Shown here: one piece after another, positions 9,158 to 16,832 of the stretch
Layout of the letters: every line of letters begins with the position of its first letter
Position numbering within the stretch: the stretch's first letter is position 1
DNA from: Pseudonocardia humida
Lineage (GTDB): Bacteria > Actinomycetota > Actinomycetes > Mycobacteriales > Pseudonocardiaceae
DNA: 64,000 nt
Direction: 5' to 3'
Assembly: GCF_023898865.1 (NCBI RefSeq)
Contig: NZ_JAGSOV010000020.1
Location: 62,001 to 126,000, forward strand
Notes under the pieces: generated by a model
What the model was told of the DNA's origin: nothing
The model's database searches: none
Seen by the model: only the letters and a program-made list of their open reading frames with translations
Translations under genes and position numbers: made by a program

Positions 9158-10099
9158 CTAGCGCCGGCGGGACAGGCCCACCCCGACCAGGCAGACCGCG
9201 CCGCCGACCACCGCCAGCACCGGCGGCAGCTCGCCGAGCAGCACCGCCGACATCACGATGGTGATCGGCGGCACCAGGTACGTGGTGACGCCGAGCCGCC
9301 CGGCGTCCATCCGGGCCAGGGCGTAGGCCCAGGTGCTGAAGGCCAGCGCGGTGGGGACGGCCCCGAGGTAGAGCACGCCGAGCGTGGCGGCGGCCGGGGC
9401 GGCGGCCAGCTCGCCGACGAGCTGCGGGGTGAACGGCAGGCTGCACACCGCGCCGACCGCGCAGGCCAGGAACGTGACCTGCAGGCCGGGCAGCCTGCGC
9501 AGCACCGGCTTCTGGGCGATCACGCCGATGGCGTAGGTGACCGCGGCGAGCACGCACAGCAGCACTCCGAGCAGGTCGGTCTGCTCGGAGTCGGCGGTGG
9601 CCGCGCCGACCAGCACCGCCCCGCCGAACGCGACCAGCGCGCCGATCACCAGCCAGCGCGGGAAGCCCTCGCCGAGCAGCAGGCCGGCGAACAGCGCGAT
9701 GAGGACCGGGCCGATGTTGACCAGCATGGCCGTGGTGCCGGCGTCGACGGTCTGTTCGGCCCAGGCCAGCGCCACGTTGTAGATCCCGAACCAGGCGACA
9801 CCGCACAGCACGATCAGCGCCCACTCGCGGCGCGTCGGCGCCACCCAACGGCGGCTGACGAGCACCCCGGCGCCGAGCGCGAGCACCCCCACCAGCAGCC
9901 GGCCCTCGGTCAGCGGGCCCGGGCCGTAGGACTGCGCCGCCGCGCGGATGACCACGAACGCCGACGCCCAGGCGAGCACGGTGATCGCGACGGCGACGAC
10001 CGCGACCCAGCGCCGACCGCCGTCGGCCGCGACGGGCGGGGGCGGTGGGGTGGCCGGCTCGGCGGGGATGGCGGACAGGGCGTCGGACGGTTGGCTCAC
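9158..10099 (-). CDS. EamA-family (DMT superfamily) transporter
   Basis: A 313-residue integral membrane protein with about ten hydrophobic helices arranged as two EamA repeats. The first repeat starts near residue 33 (VVAVAITVLAWASAFVVIRAA). The second holds GVLLCVLAAVTYAIGVIAQK. A short disordered Pro-rich N-terminus precedes the first helix. Members export amino acids or other small metabolites, and the substrate cannot be read from the sequence. It is convergent with the pxp operon and probably transcribed alone. Confidence 0.88.
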   Translation of the reverse strand: MSQPSDALSAIPAEPATPPPPPVAADGGRRWVAVVAVAITVLAWASAFVVIRAAAQSYGPGPLTEGRLLVGVLALGAGVLVSRRWVAPTRREWALIVLCGVAWFGIYNVALAWAEQTVDAGTTAMLVNIGPVLIALFAGLLLGEGFPRWLVIGALVAFGGAVLVGAATADSEQTDLLGVLLCVLAAVTYAIGVIAQKPVLRRLPGLQVTFLACAVGAVCSLPFTPQLVGELAAAPAAATLGVLYLGAVPTALAFSTWAYALARMDAGRLGVTTYLVPPITIVMSAVLLGELPPVLAVVGGAVCLVGVGLSRRR

Positions 10100-10295
10100 G
10101 CGACAACGCTAGCCCCGGCAGCTGGCGGAAATCACCCGCTTTTCCCCGGCCTCGGACGCGTTCCTGCGAGGAAACAACGGCAGGCAGGAGAGCTCGGGGT
10201 AGGGGTTCGGTTGGGGTGATCACCAGTTGGGGTACACGAGCCGCGCTGGTGCGGTTGAGGTACCCATCACGGCGATCACACCCTCTGCCGCGTCC

Positions 10296-10359
10296 TCGCA
10301 GAGGCGGTGTGGTCTGCGCAGGTTCCCCGGACCCTGCGCAGACCACGGTGCCTCTGCGA
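10296..10359. terminator. Long two-tier hairpin
   Basis: The outer arms TCGCAGAGGC (10296-10305) and GCCTCTGCGA (10350-10359) and the inner 14-bp arms GTGGTCTGCGCAGG (10309-10322) and CCTGCGCAGACCAC (10333-10346) are perfect complements. Small GGT/GGT internal loops separate them, with a 10-nt apical loop. It lies downstream of the leftward regulator ending at 10509, so it is probably its terminator. There is no T-tract. The rest of the gap from 10100 to 10508 holds no recognisable gene. Confidence 0.6.
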
Positions 10360-10508
10360 AGAGCCGCTCAACCGGACGAACGCCCCTCTACGGAAGTCCC
10401 TGCAATCAGAGGCGCACGCCGCGCATGCGCCGCCGGAGGCGAACGACGCCCACCCCACCGAACCGAACCCCTCGGAAGGCGTCCCGAGGAGCCACCCCGA
10501 CGCGGGCG

Positions 10509-11441
10509 TCACCCCCCGGTACCGAGCCAGGCCACGAACCCGTCCAGCAACCGCGCCAGCCCGAACTCGAACAGCGAGTTCAGGTCCATGTCGATCTCCG
10601 CATCCTCGCCGACGGCGGTCAGCATCGGGAAGCCGCCCGCGGCGAGCACCGCGTCGAACGCCGGCTGGGTGGCGCGCATCCACTGGTCGGCGGTCAGCCC
10701 GGTGTCCTGCTCGGCGCGGGCCTCGGACTCCAGGTTGATCGCGCAACCGCGGACGTAGCCGGCCACCGTGACCGCGGCGTGCAGCATCGTGGTCTGGTCG
10801 AGGCCGTGGCCGGCGAAGGCGCGCAGCAGGGCCTCCGTGTGCAGCATGCCGTGCGGGGCGTTCTGCGGGCGGCTCATCGACATCAGGCCCGGCGACCAGG
10901 GGTGGCGCCGGTAGCAGGCCCACTGGGTGCGCGCCAGCAGCTCCACCCGGACCCGCCAGCTCGCCCCGGGGGGCGGGATCGGCGGCGGGGACTCGGCGAA
11001 CACCGCGTCGAGCATCAGCACCAGCAGCTCCTCCTTGCCGCGCACCCTCGGGTACAGCGACATGGTGGCCACGCCGAGCTCGGCGGCGATCCGGCGCATC
11101 GACAGCCCGCCGAGCCCGTCCTCGTCGGCCATGGCCACGGCCACCGCCACCACCTGCTCGGTGCGCAGGTCCCGCGGGTCGGGGTGCGCCGGTGCGGCCG
11201 AGCGGCGGCGAGGGGTCCGGTCTGGGCGGTCGACGACCATCGTGCCGACGCCGGGCACCGCGCGGACCAGGCCGTCCTCGCGCAGGTCGGCGAGCACCCT
11301 GGTGGCGGTGGCCAGTGCGACGCCGTGCTCGGCGGCGATGCGCCGGGCCGAGGGGACGAGCTGCCCGGCGGCCAGTTCGCCCGCCGAGATCCGGGTGCGC
11401 AGGTCGTCGGCGATCTGCCGGTAGCGGGGGACGTCGGGCAT
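10509..11441 (-). CDS. GntR-TetR fusion transcriptional regulator
   Basis: A 310-residue protein with two DNA-binding domains. Residues about 5-70 are a GntR-type winged helix (YRQIADDLRTRISAGELAAG, then PSARRIAAEHGV and REDGLVRAVPGVGTMV). Residues about 90-145 are a TetR-type HTH (GLSMRRIAAELGVATMSLY), followed by a TetR_C-type ligand-binding domain to the end. It is divergent from an FAD monooxygenase. Two copies of the palindrome GTACTAGTAC lie between them and are the likely operators. By analogy with regulators beside monooxygenases it probably represses the divergent gene in response to a small aromatic or drug-like ligand. The ligand is unknown. Confidence 0.85.
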   Translation of the reverse strand: MPDVPRYRQIADDLRTRISAGELAAGQLVPSARRIAAEHGVALATATRVLADLREDGLVRAVPGVGTMVVDRPDRTPRRRSAAPAHPDPRDLRTEQVVAVAVAMADEDGLGGLSMRRIAAELGVATMSLYPRVRGKEELLVLMLDAVFAESPPPIPPPGASWRVRVELLARTQWACYRRHPWSPGLMSMSRPQNAPHGMLHTEALLRAFAGHGLDQTTMLHAAVTVAGYVRGCAINLESEARAEQDTGLTADQWMRATQPAFDAVLAAGGFPMLTAVGEDAEIDMDLNSLFEFGLARLLDGFVAWLGTGG

Positions 11442-11450
11442 CGGGGCCTC

Positions 11451-11503
11451 CGTACTAGTACGCCTGCCGGGGTGCGCTGCGCCGACGCTGCCGTACTAGT
11501 ACA
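11451..11503. promoter_or_regulatory. Duplicated palindromic operator GTACTAGTAC
   Basis: CGTACTAGTACG at 11451-11462 is a perfect palindrome, and CGTACTAGTACA at 11492-11503 repeats it. Centres are 41 bp apart, close to four helical turns. The pair lies between the divergent GntR-TetR gene (starts 11441) and the FAD monooxygenase (starts 11608). A related GTAC-GTC-GTAC element is at 11558-11568. Two sites in phase fit a regulator with two DNA-binding domains or two cooperating dimers. Confidence 0.65.
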
Positions 11504-11607
11504 CCCGACCGGTGGTTGCACCTTCTTGCTGGCGTTCCCTCGGTGTTCTCGTCCACTGTACGTCGTACGGCAAGCACGCCGGACACGACGAGCAGCAGGG
11601 GGACCCG

Positions 11608-12852
11608 ATGTCGGGCAAGACGGTTCTGATCAGCGGCGGGGGCATCGCCGGGCCGGCGGTGGCGTACTGGCTGCAGCGGTTCGGGTTCGTCCCGACCGTG
11701 GTGGAGCGCGCGGCGGCGCCCCGGCCCGGCGGGCACGCGGTCGACCTGCGGGGCGCCTCGCCCGGCGTGGTCGAGCGGATGGGCCTGCTGGACGAGGTCC
11801 GCGGGCGGTCCCTGCACGAGCGCGGGATGGCCTTCGTGGACGCCGACGGGCGCCACCGCGCCGAGATCCCGGTCGAGGCGTTCGGCGGCCGGGGCGGGGT
11901 CGCCGAGATCGAGATCCTGCGCGGCGACCTGGCGGAGGTCCTCGTCGACGCCACCGGCGACGGCGTGGAGTACCGCTACGGCGACCACATCACCGCGCTC
12001 GACCAGGACGCCGACGGCGTGCGGGCGCGCTTCGCCTCCGCCGTCGAGGAACGCTACGACCTCGTCATCGGGGCGGACGGGGCGCACTCGCGGGTCCGGG
12101 CGCTGGCCTTCGGGCCGGAGGAGCGGTTCGCGCACCCGCTCGGCGCCTGCACCGCGCACTACACGATCCCCGCCGAGCGCGCGGTCGCCGACGGCCTGGA
12201 CCTGGGCGAGTGGTTCTCGGTGCACAGCGCGCCCGGCAGGCGCATGGTCGCCACCCGGCCCGACCGCGACGGCGGGATCAAGGCGATGTTCATGATCGGC
12301 TCGTCGGGCGCGGACGACGCGCTGCTGCGCGACCCGGTCGCCCAGCGCGCGCTGCTGCGCGAGCGGTTCGCCGACGTCGGCTGGCAGGCGCGGGCGATGC
12401 TGGCCGCGATGGACGGCGCCGACGACTTCTACTTCGACTCCTACGCGCAGGTGCGGATGCCCACCTGGTCGAACGGTCGCGTGGTGCTGCTCGGCGACGC
12501 CGCCTACTGCCCGTCCCCGATCACCGGGCAGGGCACGAACCTCGCGCTCGTCGGGGCGTACGTGCTAGCCGGGGAGCTGGCCCTGGCCGGGGACGACGTG
12601 GCCGCCGGGGCGGCGGCCTACGAGCGGGCGCTGCGCGAGTACGTGCAGCGCAACCACAAGCTGCCGCCCGGCGGGCTGTCGGCCATGCTGCCCGGCTCGC
12701 GGTTCGCCATCCGCATGGGCTACGCCTTCAACCGCCTGATGACCAGCCGGTTCGTCGAACCGCTCGCCACCAGGCTGATGCTCGGCGATGACGACGGCTT
12801 CACCCCGCGCGACTACCCCGCCGACCTGGCCAGCCCGACGCGCTGCGCGTGA
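11608..12852 (+). CDS. FAD-dependent monooxygenase (aromatic hydroxylase type)
   Basis: A 414-residue group A flavoprotein monooxygenase. The N-terminal Rossmann motif GGGIAGPAVAYWL binds FAD, the DG motif is VIGADGAHSRVRA, and the GD motif is LLGDAAYCPSPITGQGTNLA. It would use NAD(P)H and O2 to hydroxylate an aromatic or polyketide-like substrate, as in the PHBH and tetracycline-modifying branches. The ATG at 11608 has an AGGGGGA ribosome-binding site. Divergence from a GntR-TetR regulator with twin operators suggests ligand-induced expression, for example drug modification. Confidence 0.88.
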   Translation: MSGKTVLISGGGIAGPAVAYWLQRFGFVPTVVERAAAPRPGGHAVDLRGASPGVVERMGLLDEVRGRSLHERGMAFVDADGRHRAEIPVEAFGGRGGVAEIEILRGDLAEVLVDATGDGVEYRYGDHITALDQDADGVRARFASAVEERYDLVIGADGAHSRVRALAFGPEERFAHPLGACTAHYTIPAERAVADGLDLGEWFSVHSAPGRRMVATRPDRDGGIKAMFMIGSSGADDALLRDPVAQRALLRERFADVGWQARAMLAAMDGADDFYFDSYAQVRMPTWSNGRVVLLGDAAYCPSPITGQGTNLALVGAYVLAGELALAGDDVAAGAAAYERALREYVQRNHKLPPGGLSAMLPGSRFAIRMGYAFNRLMTSRFVEPLATRLMLGDDDGFTPRDYPADLASPTRCA

Positions 12853-12946
12853 CCGGCGGCCCGGACCGCCGCGCACACCTCGCGGCGACCACGCACACCG
12901 CCCGGCATGTGCGCGGTGACCAGCGGATGTGCGCCGACGGCCGGGC

Positions 12947-13768
12947 TCAGCGCAGCGCGCCCGCGGTCTGCGCGGCCGCGACCGCGAGCCGGCCGGAGGG
13001 ACGTCCGGCGGTGAGCACCCGCGGGCCCGACTCGGTGACCGCGATGGTGTGCTCGGTGTGCGCGGCGCGCGAGCCGTCGACCGTGCGCAGCGTCCAGCCG
13101 TCGCGGTCGTGGTAGTAGCCGTCGCGGCCGCCCGCGGTCAGCATCGGCTCGATGGCGATCACCAGCCCGGGGCGCAGCCGCAGCCCGCGGCCGGGCTTGC
13201 CCTCGTTGGGCACGTGCGGGTCCTCGTGCATCTCCCGGCCGACGCCGTGCCCGCCGTGGTCGGCCAGCAGCCCGTAGCCGCCCGCCCGCCCGACCACCCC
13301 GATGGCGTGCGCGATGTCGCCCATCTTCGCCCCCGGCACGGCGGCGGCCACGCCGGCGGACAGCGCCCGCTCGCAGGTGTCGATCAGGGCCTGGTCGGCG
13401 GGGTCGGCGGCGCCGACGACCGCGCTGAAGGCCGCGTCGGCGCACCAGCCGTCGAGGTGGACGGCGAGGTCGACGCTGAGGAGGTCCCCGTCGCGCAGGG
13501 CGTAGTCGTCGGGGATGGCGTGCACGACGGCGTCGTTGACGCTGGCGCAGATCACGCCCGGGTAGGGCACCGGGGCGAAGCGCGGGTGGTAGTCCAGGAA
13601 GCTGGGGCGGGCGCCGGTGGCGGCGATCAGGTCGGCGGCCAGGGCGTCCAGCTCGCGCAGCGTGACGCCGGGGGCCGCGTGCTCGTCGACGGCGGTGAGC
13701 ACCGAACCGACCACGGCGCCCGCCGCGGTCACCGCGTCGATCTCGCCCGCGGACTTCAACTCGATCAT
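12947..13768 (-). CDS. map: Type I methionine aminopeptidase
   Basis: A 273-residue M24A enzyme that removes initiator Met from nascent proteins. The metal ligands are visible: Asp in SVDLAVHLDGW, Asp in CADAAF, His in DHGGHGVGREMHEDP, Glu in IAIEPML and Glu in HTEHTIAVTE. This copy is divergent from a small XRE regulator rather than in a ribosomal operon, so it is probably an accessory paralogue. A TATAGT element lies seven bases upstream of the ATG, indicating a leaderless or nearly leaderless transcript. Confidence 0.92.
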   Translation of the reverse strand: MIELKSAGEIDAVTAAGAVVGSVLTAVDEHAAPGVTLRELDALAADLIAATGARPSFLDYHPRFAPVPYPGVICASVNDAVVHAIPDDYALRDGDLLSVDLAVHLDGWCADAAFSAVVGAADPADQALIDTCERALSAGVAAAVPGAKMGDIAHAIGVVGRAGGYGLLADHGGHGVGREMHEDPHVPNEGKPGRGLRLRPGLVIAIEPMLTAGGRDGYYHDRDGWTLRTVDGSRAAHTEHTIAVTESGPRVLTAGRPSGRLAVAAAQTAGALR

Positions 13769-13769
13769 G

Positions 13770-13794
13770 GGTATTACTATACCGGTATTAGTAT
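13770..13794. promoter_or_regulatory. Bidirectional promoter with direct repeat and palindrome
   Basis: GGTATTACTAT (13770-13780) and GGTATTAGTAT (13784-13794) are direct repeats with 14-bp spacing. They overlap the palindrome ATACCGGTAT (13779-13788). TAGTAT ends 6 bp before the XRE ATG, and TATAGT on the other strand ends 7 bp before map, so both transcripts look (near-)leaderless. The AT-rich patch stands out from its surroundings. It is the likely site where the XRE protein controls both genes. Confidence 0.55.
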
Positions 13795-13800
13795 CGGGTC

Positions 13801-14073
13801 ATGGTCCGCGAGCCCCTCACCCCCGCCGACCGCGAGCGCGGGGAGCGGCTCGGCAGGCTGCTGCGCGAGGCCAGGGCCGAGCGCAGCCTCGGCGACGTGG
13901 CCGGCGCGGCCGGAGTCTCCGCCGAGACCCTGCGCAAGATAGAGACCGGCCGCATCCCCACCCCGACGTTCTTCACCGTGTCCGCGCTGGCCGGGGCGCT
14001 GGGCCTGTCGCTGGACACGATCGCCGACGCCTCCGAACCGGAGGCCGGGCGGCGCCCCGCTGCGGCCGGCTGA
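13801..14073 (+). CDS. Small XRE-family DNA-binding protein
   Basis: A 90-residue protein that is almost only a helix-turn-helix: GRLLREARAERSLGDVAGAAG, then VSAETLRKIETGRIPTP and a capping helix. A short Pro/Arg tail follows. It is divergent from a methionine aminopeptidase, with only 32 bp between the start codons. A -10-like TAGTAT lies directly upstream of the ATG, suggesting leaderless expression. It is the obvious candidate for control of itself and of map. Confidence 0.85.
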   Translation: MVREPLTPADRERGERLGRLLREARAERSLGDVAGAAGVSAETLRKIETGRIPTPTFFTVSALAGALGLSLDTIADASEPEAGRRPAAAG

Positions 14074-14492
14074 CCGCTCCGCTAACCGCAGGTCGCGGGC
14101 CGCCCCGAAGGCCACCAGCGCCCCGCCGGACGTCGTCGGCGGCCAGGTGCCCGGTCCCGCGGACGGCGCGGACCGCCGCCTCCGGGTCGGGCGCCCGCCT
14201 CCTCCACCACCCCGGCCCGGGCCACCCCGACCAGCAGCGCAGAGCGTCGACCAGCACGTCGTCCGGGCCCGGACGTCCGGTCACCGGGCGGCCCCGACCG
14301 CGCCCCACCACGCGCTCATCCGAGCCACCCCCCGAGCGTCCGGCGCACGCACCGGGCCACCGGCCCGGCACGACTGACCGGAGCAGTACGCCGGACCTCG
14401 CTTCACCGGCGCTCCAAGGGGGAGAACGGCATCCGGCGCGACCGGCACCCGGCGACGGCGGGACGGTCGACAGCGCGCCGTCCGGGCGGCCC
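14074..14492. other. Intergenic region, possibly decayed coding sequence
   Basis: About 420 bp between the XRE gene and dapC with no convincing gene. Minus-strand translation gives short stretches with coding-like composition (ALVAFGAARDLRLAERS, DDVLVDALR) split across frames. This suggests a degraded gene, but no family can be named. No strong hairpin or repeat was seen. Confidence 0.3.
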
Positions 14493-15653
14493 TCAGGCGT
14501 CGACGGCCGCGCCCAGCCGGGAGAGCCGGGCCGCGGCCTCGGCCAGCACCTCGTCGCGCTTGCAGAACGCGAACCGCACCAGCGTGCGACCCAGATCGGG
14601 ATCGGCGCAGAACACCGACACCGGCACGGCGGCCACCCCGACGCGCTCGGGCAGGCTCCAGGCCAGCTCGGCGCCGTCGGCGAAGCCCAGCGGGGTGACG
14701 TCGGTGATCACGAAGTAGGTGCCCGACGGGCGGAACACCGTCAGCCCGGCCGCCTCCAGCCCGGCGCACAGCAGGTCGCGCTTGCGCTGCAGGTCGGCCG
14801 AGAGGCCGGCGTAGAAGTCGTCGGGCAGCGCCAGCGCGGTGGCGATCGCCGGCTGGAACGGCGCCCCGCTGACGTAGGTGAGGAACTGCTTGGCCGCCCG
14901 CACCGCGGCCACCAGCTCGACCGGCCCGTGCACCCAGCCGACCTTCCAGCCGGTCACCGAGAACGTCTTGCCCGCCGAGGAGATGGTCAGCGTGCGCTCG
15001 GCCATGCCGGGCAGGGTGGCCATCGGCAGGTGCTCGCGGCCGTCGAAGACCATGTGCTCGTAGACCTCGTCGGTCACCACCACGGCGCCGTGCTCGGCGG
15101 CCAGCTCGCCGATCAGGGTCAGCTGCTCGCGGGTGAGCACCGTGCCCGTGGGGTTGTGCGGGGTGTTGACCAGCACCACCTTCGTCCGCGCCGAGAACGC
15201 GGCGCGCAGCTCGTCCGGGTCGAACCCGAACGTCGGCGGGCGCAGCTTGACCGGGCGCAGCACCGCGCTGGCCAGCGCCACGGTGGCGGCGTAGGAGTCG
15301 TAGTAGGGCTCGAACGTGACGACCTCGTCGCCCGGGTCGCAGAACGCGAGCACCGCCGCCGCGATCGCCTCGGTGGCCCCGGTGGTGACCAGCACGGCGT
15401 CCGGGTCGACGTCGAGGCCGTAGAAGCGGCGCTGGTGCTCGGCGACCGCGGTGCGCAGCTCGGGGATGCCGGGGCCGGGCGGGTACTGGTTGATCCCGGC
15501 GGCGATGTTGGCCGCCGCGTCGGCGAGCAGCGACGGCGGGCCGTCGGTGTCCGGGAAGCCCTGCCCGAGGTTGATCGCCCCGGTGCGCAGGGCCAGCGCG
15601 GACATCTCGGCGAAGATCGTCGACGTGAACGGGTGCATCCGGTCGACCAGCAT
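14493..15653 (-). CDS. dapC: N-succinyldiaminopimelate aminotransferase, DapC-type (class I PLP)
   Basis: A 386-residue fold-type I aminotransferase. It strongly resembles mycobacterial DapC throughout: FAEMSALA and GAINLGQGFPD at the N-terminus, NQYPPGPG, VTTGATEAIAAAVL, NTPHNPTGTVL, TDEVYEHMVF, and the PLP-lysine block TISSAGKTFSVTGWKVGW. DapC transfers the amino group of glutamate in lysine/mDAP biosynthesis. The closely related kynurenine and methionine aminotransferases cannot be excluded. The ATG at 15653 is used, and one five codons later is also possible. The start codon region has no clear ribosome-binding site. Confidence 0.82.
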   Translation of the reverse strand: MLVDRMHPFTSTIFAEMSALALRTGAINLGQGFPDTDGPPSLLADAAANIAAGINQYPPGPGIPELRTAVAEHQRRFYGLDVDPDAVLVTTGATEAIAAAVLAFCDPGDEVVTFEPYYDSYAATVALASAVLRPVKLRPPTFGFDPDELRAAFSARTKVVLVNTPHNPTGTVLTREQLTLIGELAAEHGAVVVTDEVYEHMVFDGREHLPMATLPGMAERTLTISSAGKTFSVTGWKVGWVHGPVELVAAVRAAKQFLTYVSGAPFQPAIATALALPDDFYAGLSADLQRKRDLLCAGLEAAGLTVFRPSGTYFVITDVTPLGFADGAELAWSLPERVGVAAVPVSVFCADPDLGRTLVRFAFCKRDEVLAEAAARLSRLGAAVDA

Positions 15654-15801
15654 GGGCTCACCGTACGGCCCGGCGGCGGGGTCCGCGGACGCTACGAGGT
15701 GCGCCAGAACCTGTTCCGCCGCTCGGTGGTGAACCCGTCGCCGCTCGCGATCCGGACCGCCACCCCTGAGTTCACCCCGAGCAGCACGACCGGGCCCACC
15801 G

Positions 15802-16764
15802 CTACCCCTGCCGGAACCGGTGCAGCTGCTCGGCCGGGAGCCCGCCCCCGAAGAGGAGCCCGAAGCTGAGCCGGTCGCGCCGGTCGTGGTAGAGCCGCGC
15901 CGGCTCTGGTCCGACCGGCTCGTAGCAGGAGAGCCGCCTGCCGTCGTCCGCCCCGTCCTCGTCGGCCCAGCCGCCGATCCACTGCGTCCCCGGTTCGATC
16001 CCGTCGGGGGCGGCCGGGGCGACCGGAGCCGGTTCAACGCCGCGACGTCGGCGGCCAGCCCGAAGGCGGCCCGCACGCCGTCGGGAACGGCAGGAGACCA
16101 GCTCGACGGTGCCCGGGTACTGCGGCGCGGGCGGGACCGCGGTGCACTCGACGCCGTCGCGCCCGGCCCCGCCGTCGGTCAGGACGACCGCGGCCGGCTG
16201 CCACAGCTGGGGCGAGGCGAACGCCTCCCCGGGCTGCGACGGGCGCGCCACACCGGTGAACCGCCGCTGGTCGTGGAGGGCGACGACCGCGGCCATCGGC
16301 AGCTCCCCGGAGCGGACCGCCGCGCTGACCGGGCGCGGGCTCTCGGTGTCCCAGTACAGGTGCGAGACGCCGTCGACCGTCTGGTCCATGGCGAAGGCCG
16401 CGCCGGCCTCGGTCACGCCGCCCGATCGGGCCGAGTCCGGGGCGGGGGCCGGCGCCGCGGCCCGCGCCGCGCGCAGCCGCAGCACCGTGTCGAAGGAGGT
16501 CAGCTCCCGGGTGAGGGTCGCGGCCCCGGCGGGCACCTCGCAGCCCACCCGCTCGGTCTGCCCCGGCGACGGCGACGGCGGCAGCGGGGCGCAGCGCAGG
16601 GCCCCGGCCAGCAGGTCGGCGCCCAGTGCGCGGTAGCGCTGGGCGACCTGGTCGACGGCGAACACGTCCGGGCCGGGTGCCGCCGAGGGGCGGGTGGCCC
16701 ACACTGCCGCCGCCGCGCCCGGCAGCACGACCAGCGCCGCCGCCACGACCAGCCGCCCCGCCAC
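15802..16764 (-). CDS. Secreted/membrane-anchored protein, paralogue of the gene ending at 24986, with a compensated frameshift
   Basis: About 320 residues: a hydrophobic N-terminal anchor, then an extracytoplasmic domain clearly homologous to the C-terminal half of the protein at 24986-26329 (QRYRALGADLLAGALRCAPL versus LRFRALGADLVRGVLRCAPL; YWDTESPRPVSA versus YWDVESPRPMSA). It lacks that protein's N-terminal helical domain. Between about 16000 and 16090 the open frame reads Arg-rich nonsense, while the +1 frame reads VPDGVRAAFGLAADVAALNR, matching FPNGVLADFARVADGRALTA in the paralogue. Two opposite frameshifts therefore flank roughly 25-30 codons. GTG 16764 is the first start before the anchor. 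Function is unknown. Confidence 0.6.
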   Translation of the reverse strand: MAGRLVVAAALVVLPGAAAAVWATRPSAAPGPDVFAVDQVAQRYRALGADLLAGALRCAPLPPSPSPGQTERVGCEVPAGAATLTRELTSFDTVLRLRAARAAAPAPAPDSARSGGVTEAGAAFAMDQTVDGVSHLYWDTESPRPVSAAVRSGELPMAAVVALHDQRRFTGVARPSQPGEAFASPQLWQPAAVVLTDGGAGRDGVECTAVPPAPQYPGTVELVSCRSRRRAGRLRAGRRRRGVEPAPVAPAAPDGIEPGTQWIGGWADEDGADDGRRLSCYEPVGPEPARLYHDRRDRLSFGLLFGGGLPAEQLHRFRQG

Positions 16765-16832
16765 GCGGGTGACCCCCGTTACACGGCGGGGGGAGCGGGA
16801 ACAGTACCGGCGGGTCGGGGCTTGAGTGATCG

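Noticed and set aside
10296..10359. tRNA or insertion-sequence end
   Set aside because: No tRNA cloverleaf, no transposase and no target duplication; it is a simple hairpin.
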